DNA from: Bacteroidales bacterium | GTDB lineage: Bacteria; Bacteroidota; Bacteroidia; Bacteroidales; JAADJA01 | DNA: 12,458 nucleotides | Assembly: GCA_029934735.1 (NCBI GenBank) | Contig: JAOZLR010000046.1 | Coordinates: 1-12,458 of the forward strand | Reading direction: 5' to 3' | Shown here: positions 6,814 through 12,458 of the stretch, in pieces | Layout of the letters: the number at the start of each line of letters is the position of its first letter | Position numbering within the stretch: the first letter of the stretch is position 1 | The notes under the pieces: generated by a model | What the model was told of the DNA's origin: nothing | What the model saw: only the letters and a program-made list of their open reading frames with translations | The model's database searches: none | Made by a program: the position numbers and the translations under genes

Positions 6814-6821
6814 TATTTTTG
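6814..6821 (+). promoter_or_regulatory. Bacteroidota -7 promoter box (TATTTTTG) for the TonB-dependent receptor
   Basis: TATTTTTG matches TAnnTTTG and is followed after 4 bp by the ATG at 6826. The frame is open further upstream to an ATG at 6790, but that start would lie before the promoter box and would add 12 residues (MFNLTNLIYFCN) in front of a complete signal peptide. No convincing TTG -33 element was seen. Confidence 0.5.
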
Positions 6822-6825
6822 TAAT

Positions 6826-9072
6826 ATGAAATTAGAAATTAAAACAGTTGTTTTGATTCTGTTTTTCTCGGTTAACCTTTTTGGTCAGCAAGAGCAGGAG
6901 ATGTTTGATCTTGGCGAAAAGGATATAGTATCTAATATCAAAAACGGAAAAACTGAAATTGTTTCTGCCAGCCGAACAACTAAGTTTTTGGAGGATATCC
7001 CTGTAACTGTTTATGTGATTACACGCGATCAAATACTTAAAAACGGATATACAACCCTTGTTGATGTTCTAAAAGATGTACCTGGAATTAAAGTGTCCCA
7101 ACCGGGATCGGGAATTGAAGGTGAAAAATTCTCAATGCGTGGACTAACAGGCAACTATTATGCAAAAATACTTATTGATGACATTCCTATACAACCTTCT
7201 GTTGTTAGTGGAATGCCAATCGCAGGACAGCTCCCCATCAGACAGGCCGAAAGGATTGAAGTAATTGTGGGGCCGGCATCTTCCATATACGGAGCTGATG
7301 CACTGGCCGGAGTCGTCAACATAATAACAAAAACTTCCGAAAGACCGGTCTGGGCTCAGGCTGATATTTCACTTGGCAATTATGGTACTAGCAATATAAA
7401 TGTCATGATAGGTGGTAAAGTTGGTAAGAAAAAAAATATTCTTAAATATTCTTTTTTTGGAAGTTCGGCAAAGGTGGAAGATATGAATATTAAATATGAC
7501 ATTTCGAACCTTTACAATCCGGCAGTTTACGATACAACATATTCATTTCTTTCGCAACCCTATTACAAAGGCGACTCTACAGCTCCAAAGATGGGCGATC
7601 TTCCGGCAAAAAGCGGACAGGTTGGTTTTTCTCTTTCATACAGGGATTTAACATTTTCTTATACCAAGATGTGGAGACAAATACACTCCTCAATAGGTCA
7701 GAAAACAAACATTTATGCCTATTATGACCCTACAAATTTTTGGGGTGAAAATATTCAAAGATATTCGCTTAGTTATAAAAAATCCTGGAAAAAGATAACC
7801 AACAGGACAACCCTATCGTACTTATCATACAGGCTTAACAACGCATCGACATTCAGAATGATCTTTGAGGCGGGAGACAGAGGTAAACTATACAAATATG
7901 CAGCATCCGATGATATCCTTCTTGATGAAGTTCTTAATTATAATATCAACTCTAATTTTGAGTTAACCGGCGGCTTTTCCATTCAGGTTTCAGGAAATCT
8001 TCCAAAGACAAACGACCTGGTTGAACCTTTTGAAAAATCGCTCTATACCCCTTTTTCAACAGAGGTTAATTATCACGACCCATTAACAGGTAAATTTGGA
8101 ATTAATCCGGTGAATTTTTATAATGTAGCAGGCTTTCTGCAATTATTTTACAAACTCAATAAATTTACATTTGTATTAGGCGGCAGGTATGATTATAATT
8201 CATTGTTCGGCACAAAAAACAATCCTCGTCTTGCTATAATGTATAAAATTAAAAACAATTTATCTGTTAGGGCATCTTATGGAACTGCATTCCGGACACC
8301 ATCGCTATATTATGCTTACAGTTCGCTTGCCTATAAAGATGGAGATGGTATTTATTATCGGACTGTACCAAATCCTGACATAAAACCAGAACTGTTTTAT
8401 GAAGCAGAAATAGGATTAAGATACAGCTATAAAGATAAATTTGCAGCTGATATTGCCATTTATTACCACAAAATTAATAAACAAATTACAAACTCCCTTT
8501 TTTATCTTGATACACTGTTATATCAAAATGCAACCAATACCGGCAATATAACAACAGCATTTGTTAATGATGAAAACTCAAGTGCTTCACTATTTGGCAT
8601 TCAGGCAAATTTCAAGGCCAGAAATTTGATAAATGCTATTAAATTGAATACAGACTTATACATAACCTACGCAAAAGGTGAGGAAATTCTGCCAAATAAT
8701 TTTGGGACACTGGACGACTACAGACAAATGCCGAGATGGATGATGCAATTTAACTTCGATTTCTCACCATGGAACTCTCTACTCTTTATTTTTCAAAATA
8801 CACTTTCAAGCAAATGGAAAAAGAGATTCTATCCTTTGCCTCCGGAACAAATGAATCTTATCGGACTGCCAACAGATGTAAAGGGATTTTATACACTTGA
8901 TTTTATAACACGTTTTGTGATATCAAAAAATTTGAATGCTTTCCTGAAATTTAATAATGTTTTTAATGCACATTATGGAGGGATGGATGCCTATGCTGGT
9001 AATTCAAATCTTATTTATAATCCTCAGCAAGGGAGAAATTTTCAGGTTGGGTTTACTTTTAGGATGGAATAA
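6826..9072 (+). CDS. TonB-dependent outer-membrane receptor
   Basis: A 748-residue receptor from the preferred start MKLEIK. The signal peptide covers residues 1-20 (…LFFSVNLFG, before QQEQ). A TonB-box-like TEIVSASR lies at 43-50. The plug domain spans about 55-170 and shows DIPVTVYVITRDQI, DVLKDVPGIKV, SMRGLTGNYYAKILIDDIPI and RIEVIVGPASSIYGADALAGVVNIITK. The remaining ~570 residues are the 22-strand barrel, ending QVGFTFRME with an aromatic strand signal. It lacks the N-terminal carboxypeptidase-regulatory-like domain of SusC proteins and has no SusD partner, so it belongs to the CirA/BtuB-like siderophore, haem or vitamin group rather than glycan uptake; the ligand is unknown. The cyclase gene starts 8 bp after its stop, so the two are probably one transcript. 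Confidence 0.9.
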   Translation: MKLEIKTVVLILFFSVNLFGQQEQEMFDLGEKDIVSNIKNGKTEIVSASRTTKFLEDIPVTVYVITRDQILKNGYTTLVDVLKDVPGIKVSQPGSGIEGEKFSMRGLTGNYYAKILIDDIPIQPSVVSGMPIAGQLPIRQAERIEVIVGPASSIYGADALAGVVNIITKTSERPVWAQADISLGNYGTSNINVMIGGKVGKKKNILKYSFFGSSAKVEDMNIKYDISNLYNPAVYDTTYSFLSQPYYKGDSTAPKMGDLPAKSGQVGFSLSYRDLTFSYTKMWRQIHSSIGQKTNIYAYYDPTNFWGENIQRYSLSYKKSWKKITNRTTLSYLSYRLNNASTFRMIFEAGDRGKLYKYAASDDILLDEVLNYNINSNFELTGGFSIQVSGNLPKTNDLVEPFEKSLYTPFSTEVNYHDPLTGKFGINPVNFYNVAGFLQLFYKLNKFTFVLGGRYDYNSLFGTKNNPRLAIMYKIKNNLSVRASYGTAFRTPSLYYAYSSLAYKDGDGIYYRTVPNPDIKPELFYEAEIGLRYSYKDKFAADIAIYYHKINKQITNSLFYLDTLLYQNATNTGNITTAFVNDENSSASLFGIQANFKARNLINAIKLNTDLYITYAKGEEILPNNFGTLDDYRQMPRWMMQFNFDFSPWNSLLFIFQNTLSSKWKKRFYPLPPEQMNLIGLPTDVKGFYTLDFITRFVISKNLNAFLKFNNVFNAHYGGMDAYAGNSNLIYNPQQGRNFQVGFTFRME

Positions 9073-9080
9073 GTTAAGTT

Positions 9081-11510
9081 ATGATTATCTATTTAATGAA
9101 CAGTTTAAAAAACATAAGCAGGTTACTGAAGAACACAATTTTTCAATTGTGCATTACTGCCCTTATGTTATTACTTATTATTCCAATCCAGAGTGCCGGT
9201 CAGGTTGAAGATAATAATGAAATTTTTAAACTAAATAAAAGTGCTCGTACAGCATTACTAAATAATAACTTCGACAGTGCATATTTCTATGCCGATAAAG
9301 CTATCAAACTTAGCAGAGAATTTGCCAGCAAAAAGGGTAAAGCGGATGCCTTCCTTGTTATTGCTGAAATAAAAGAGAAACAAAATGACATTACACTGGC
9401 TTTACGATATTATTTTGGGAGTGCGCGTGAGTATGAAATAGTAAATGACAGTATTCAGGCAGCAAGAGTCAAAATTAAAATTGGCGGTATTTTTAATCAG
9501 GCTAAAATGTATCAAAAGGCTCTCGAATATTACCTTAGTGCAGAAGAACTGCTTCTTAAAAGCAAAAAAGAAAAAGAGAAGGAGGAAATTGAGCTTATCA
9601 GGGATATTTCTGAAATATATTTCAACCTTGAGGAATTTGATAGATCTCTTTTTTATTACCAGCGCCTTGAAAAGATTTATCTTGATTCCGGAGACATAAT
9701 TTCCCTTATTGACGTTAATCATAAAATGATCAAGTGCTTTAACAATCTTGGCCAGTATGAGAATTCGCTAACCTATAATCTTAAAATACTCGATTATTAC
9801 AAATCAAAGGGCGATATTGACCAGGAGCTGATTTCTTATAATAATACAGGATTTACATACAAACACCTCGGCGATTTTGAGGAGGCTCTCAACTATTTTG
9901 AAAAAGCACTGGCACTTGAGGGAAAAACCGGAGATATAAAGAACTATACAACAATACTCAATATTGCAATTGTGTATCAAAACAGGGGAGACTATAAAAA
10001 AGCACTTGAGTATATGCTGAGAGCTGAAAAAATTGCCGAGGAGTCAGGTGATAAATTTGATGCAGCAAAGATGGACCATCTCACTTCAGTTATTTACTAT
10101 AATAATAAAGATTATTACGATGCCCAGATATTCAACAGAGAGGCAATAAGACTGGCGAAAGAGAGTGGCAACACTCCGGTGCTTGAAGCTGCGCTACTGG
10201 TCTCTTCAAAAATTAATGAACAGTTATATGATTTTGAAGCAGCTATGGAAGAATACAGGCGATACCTGAAATTTTCCGACTCTATTAAAAACGTGGAAAG
10301 CGCAAATAAAAGAGAATTACTGGAGCAGCATTTTATTATCGACAGAAGTGAAAGGGAAATTGAGAAGCTGCTTGCCGATGAAGACCTGAAAGATCTTGAA
10401 TACCAGCGATTGAAATTGGAAAACGCCTCAAATGAACAACAAATACAGATTTTTAAACAAACAGACTCAATTCAGAAATTTACTATTCAGAATCAACAGC
10501 TGGAAAAACAAAGGGTACTTCAGGATAAGCTGCTTGCTGAGGAACGTTTTAATATCGAACGTAAAGATAGTGAGATAAAAGACCTGCGGCAAAAGGAACA
10601 GATTCAATCGCTGGAACTCGAAAAGCAACACCTTGTACAGAAAGAGCAGGAAAGCGAGATAGAATTGCTCAATAAGGAAAACGAAATTAGTGACCTGAAT
10701 CTGAAAAAAATAAAAGCCCGTAATAAATTCCTTTTTGGGATTGTAGCCCTGGCAGTGGTAATCCTCTATCTTGTTTACCGTATGCTTAAATTTTCGAAAA
10801 ATGCCAACAAGCTACTGGTTCAACAAAATAATGAAATAGAAAGGCAGCGAGATGAAATTGATTTTGAGCATCAAAGGTCGGAAAAACTACTGCTTAATAT
10901 TTTACCCAAAGAAACTGCCGAAGAACTCAAAGAGAAAGGAACGGCAACATCAAGACATTATGGTACAGTATCAGTATTATTCACCGATTTTGTAGGATTT
11001 ACAAAGATTGCTGAAAAACTTACAGCAGAGCAACTCGTTGAGGAACTCAATAAATGCTTCCTTGAGTTTGATAAGATAATTGATAAATACGGGCTGGAGA
11101 AGATCAAAACCATTGGGGATGCTTATATGTGTGCAGGAGGGATTCCGGTTCCAAATACAACAAATCCTTTTGATATTGTTAATGCCGGGCTCGAAATTAG
11201 AGATTATATGGCTAGTCTGAAAGAGGAAAAGGAAGCCCGCGGCATAGATTTCTGGGAATTAAGAATTGGAATCCATACCGGTGATGTTGTTGCAGGTGTT
11301 GTAGGTAAGAATAAATTTGCATACGACATCTGGGGTGATGCAGTGAACACTGCCAGCCGCATGGAGTCAAGCGGGGTGCCTGGTAAAGTAAATATTTCAG
11401 GAATTACTCACGAAATTGTAAGAGATAAATTCAGATGTACATATCGTGGAAAAGTAAAAGCAAAAAATAAGGGTGAAATTGATATGTATATTGTTGAAGG
11501 GGAGGTTTGA
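9081..11510 (+). CDS. TPR-coiled coil-TM sensor with class III adenylate cyclase domain
   Basis: An 809-residue transmembrane sensor predicted to make cAMP from ATP. Residues 1-40 form a signal sequence or anchor (hydrophobic 19-37, then SAGQ). TPR-type helical repeats fill about 48-400 (e.g. YNNTGFTYKHLGDFEEALNYFEKAL). A charged Gln/Glu/Lys coiled coil spans about 405-547, a membrane helix about 549-567, and a second helix leads into LLLNILPKETAEELKEKG. The cyclase domain (about 627-807) has both metal Asps (D636 in LFTDF, D680 in IGDAYM), the adenine-selecting pair Lys676 and Asp749, and the transition-state pair Asn756 and Arg760, so it looks active and ATP-specific. The TPR part should face the periplasm and the cyclase the cytosol. 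Met6 (9096) is an alternative start. It follows the TonB-dependent receptor by 8 bp; the stop overlaps the heptad array. Confidence 0.9.
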   Translation: MIIYLMNSLKNISRLLKNTIFQLCITALMLLLIIPIQSAGQVEDNNEIFKLNKSARTALLNNNFDSAYFYADKAIKLSREFASKKGKADAFLVIAEIKEKQNDITLALRYYFGSAREYEIVNDSIQAARVKIKIGGIFNQAKMYQKALEYYLSAEELLLKSKKEKEKEEIELIRDISEIYFNLEEFDRSLFYYQRLEKIYLDSGDIISLIDVNHKMIKCFNNLGQYENSLTYNLKILDYYKSKGDIDQELISYNNTGFTYKHLGDFEEALNYFEKALALEGKTGDIKNYTTILNIAIVYQNRGDYKKALEYMLRAEKIAEESGDKFDAAKMDHLTSVIYYNNKDYYDAQIFNREAIRLAKESGNTPVLEAALLVSSKINEQLYDFEAAMEEYRRYLKFSDSIKNVESANKRELLEQHFIIDRSEREIEKLLADEDLKDLEYQRLKLENASNEQQIQIFKQTDSIQKFTIQNQQLEKQRVLQDKLLAEERFNIERKDSEIKDLRQKEQIQSLELEKQHLVQKEQESEIELLNKENEISDLNLKKIKARNKFLFGIVALAVVILYLVYRMLKFSKNANKLLVQQNNEIERQRDEIDFEHQRSEKLLLNILPKETAEELKEKGTATSRHYGTVSVLFTDFVGFTKIAEKLTAEQLVEELNKCFLEFDKIIDKYGLEKIKTIGDAYMCAGGIPVPNTTNPFDIVNAGLEIRDYMASLKEEKEARGIDFWELRIGIHTGDVVAGVVGKNKFAYDIWGDAVNTASRMESSGVPGKVNISGITHEIVRDKFRCTYRGKVKAKNKGEIDMYIVEGEV

Positions 11511-11611
11511 GAGGCAAGACTTGAGAAGCAAGAATTGAGATGTAAGACTTTAGAGCCAAGACTTGAGAATCAAGATTTGAGAGCCAAGATGCTAGAACCA
11601 AGAAAATAGAC
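11507..11611. repeat. 15-unit, 7-bp periodic array with invariant AGA
   Basis: Fifteen consecutive 7-bp units all carry AGA at positions 4-6. Odd units are mostly TTGAGAN (5 of 8 exact) and even units NCAAGAN (6 of 7), so the array is also a 14-bp repeat. It begins inside the cyclase stop codon region (TGA at 11508-11510) and ends 1 bp before the distal stop codon (11613-11615) of the convergent hydrolase frame. The seventh position varies freely, and the last two odd units drift (GCTAGAA, AATAGAC). The plus strand is purine-rich, so the array cannot fold into terminator hairpins. A period of 7 is not a multiple of 3, which argues against a coding repeat. Confidence 0.9.
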
Positions 11612-11612
11612 A

Positions 11613-11738
11613 CTATTGCCTATAACTTTTCTGCCATTTGATTCTATATCCGATATTCCATTCGATATAATCGGCAATCGAAAAATCGTAAGCTCTGACA
11701 TTGATGCCAGCAAATATATTTTCAAAAATATGATATTA
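11613..11738 (-). pseudogene. C-terminal remnant of the acyloxyacyl hydrolase behind an in-frame TAA
   Basis: After the TAA (complement of 11736-11738) the same frame continues for 40 codons to a TAG at 11613-11615. It begins YHIFENIFAGINVRAYDF and ends EWNIGYRIKWQKSYRQ. This is barrel-like sequence that joins smoothly to the SYQRIGL before the stop, and from memory of the family it resembles the expected last strands. The stop therefore looks like a single nonsense change, a sequencing error or a read-through codon, not the natural end. Confidence 0.75.
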
Positions 11739-12458
11739 CAGGCCAATACGCTGATAACTCCCCCCCGGCTTTCTTTTTGGAACAGCCATACCAATAGGAT
11801 TTGTATTTGTTGGAGGAATTGGTGACTCGGGGACAGCCCAGGTTTCACGGTATATATACCAACCAGGCTGAATTATCACTGATAATTGGTTAATAACAAG
11901 CTCAAAGGCACCGTAAAACCCAACTGCAAGTTTAATCCCATTACCTGCATTCAACTTTCCTATAGTTTGGGAATTTTTATATTCAATATAGGAATTGTAT
12001 GAGTTATCATAGCTTAGATCAGCACCTAAACCAAACTTAACCTTGTAAGATATTTGTCTGTTTATTCCTGTTGAGAGTGTGTATATCCCATAAGTTTCAG
12101 CGATATGAGAAGTGTCGCCTGAATTTTCAATTATCTGGAAAGCAAGTTGCTTTACCGAACCGGCAAACAAAACAATATATTCCCACTCCTTATTATATTT
12201 TGGCACCTCCTGCTTAATAAATTCAGGTCTTTTCTTAAAAATATATTTGAGACCTAACCGAGGTGCCATTAGATTGATCCCATAATTTGGTACACGTGTT
12301 GCTCCATTTGAAAAATGTGTAAATGTAAAACCCGCTGTCAGATCAAAATGCTTACCAAGTTGAACATCTGCATTTAAACCCGCATCAATAAACACAGTAT
12401 TGTTGGAACCAATAGCATATTGATAAGGGTTTGTTATCGGGTCGTAAGGTTTCCAGTT
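11736..12458 (-). CDS. PagL-like acyloxyacyl hydrolase (lipid A deacylase family), 5' partial, truncated by TAA
   Basis: The gene enters from the right edge; 240 codons are visible before the TAA. Visible residue 1 is the Asn of NWKPYDPITNPYQYAIGSNN, so the GTG at 12393-12395 is an internal Val and not the start. The HFSNG motif at visible 48-52 matches the His-x-Ser-Asn catalytic motif of PagL-type lipid A 3-O-deacylases (PF09411), followed by PNYGINLMAPRLGLKYIF. The Glu that completes the triad about 14 residues after the His in studied PagL enzymes seems to be Asn here, so activity is uncertain. Later segments (FGLGADLSYDNSY, GIKLAVGFYGAFELVI, VIIQPGWYIY) look like barrel strands. The expected product would remove an acyl chain from lipid A at the outer membrane. 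The last about 40 residues lie beyond the TAA. Confidence 0.75.
   Translation of the reverse strand, partial: NWKPYDPITNPYQYAIGSNNTVFIDAGLNADVQLGKHFDLTAGFTFTHFSNGATRVPNYGINLMAPRLGLKYIFKKRPEFIKQEVPKYNKEWEYIVLFAGSVKQLAFQIIENSGDTSHIAETYGIYTLSTGINRQISYKVKFGLGADLSYDNSYNSYIEYKNSQTIGKLNAGNGIKLAVGFYGAFELVINQLSVIIQPGWYIYRETWAVPESPIPPTNTNPIGMAVPKRKPGGSYQRIGL

Noticed and set aside
6790..6825. Upstream extension of the TonB-dependent receptor (MFNLTNLIYFCN)
   Set aside because: The ATG at 6790 precedes the -7 box, and a complete signal peptide begins at 6826.
9402..9722. Overlapping open frames on both strands within the TPR region of the cyclase gene
   Set aside because: The composition is that of a shadow of a lysine-rich gene (poly-Phe and poly-Lys runs), and the cyclase frame is continuous.
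11507..11611. CRISPR array
   Set aside because: Units are 7 bp with no spacers; this is a short-period tandem array.
11760..11766. Run of seven C as a frameshift site in the hydrolase gene
   Set aside because: The protein-like sequence before the run, after it and after the TAA is all in one frame, so the only defect visible is the stop codon.
12393..12395. GTG as the start codon of the hydrolase
   Set aside because: The frame stays open to the window edge, and the 21 codons before it (NPYQYAIGSNN…) fit the family, so this is an internal valine.

Overview
The window reads as a piece of a Bacteroidota (Bacteroidetes) chromosome, probably from the Bacteroidales/Marinilabiliales side, although no rRNA or marker gene is present to fix the order. 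The support is AT-rich DNA, A/T-rich leaders without clear Shine-Dalgarno sites, several copies of the phylum-specific -7 promoter element TAnnTTTG, many proteins with signal peptides ending just before Gln, a DUF4136 lipoprotein, small outer-membrane beta-barrels and a TonB-dependent receptor. Most genes encode cell-envelope proteins. There are no tRNAs, rRNAs, insertion sequences, phage genes or CRISPR arrays.

Layout. Positions 1-107 (minus) hold the 5' end of a secreted, probably beta-barrel protein with its own -7 box. A terminator at 216-239 separates it from a two-gene minus-strand operon, DUF4136 lipoprotein (944-1615) then small beta-barrel (316-915), which has a -7 box and a bulged 5' leader hairpin. 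Divergent from it on the plus strand are a PAPS-type sulfotransferase (start reassigned to 1784) and a FadL-like outer-membrane protein (2971-4440), each with a TATCTTTG box. A four-helix DUF2214 membrane protein and an orphan family-3 periplasmic binding protein follow. A strong bidirectional terminator (5964-6004) separates them from a convergent beta-barrel gene (6018-6701).

From 6826 (start reassigned) a TonB-dependent receptor is followed after 8 bp by a large sensor: signal peptide, TPR array, coiled coil, one membrane helix and a class III nucleotide cyclase domain with the complete adenylyl-cyclase residue set. This suggests an outer-membrane receptor transcribed together with a trans-envelope cAMP-producing sensor. 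The final gene, on the minus strand and running out of the window, is a PagL-like acyloxyacyl hydrolase (lipid A deacylase family) whose frame is broken by one in-frame TAA, with 40 further protein-like codons before the next stop.

The two most unusual items lie together at the end. The gap between the convergent cyclase and hydrolase genes consists almost entirely of a 15-unit, 7-bp periodic array with an invariant AGA in every unit (11507-11611), and the neighbouring hydrolase gene carries the in-frame stop. Other points for follow-up are near-leaderless starts at two outer-membrane genes and the leader hairpin of the lipoprotein operon.
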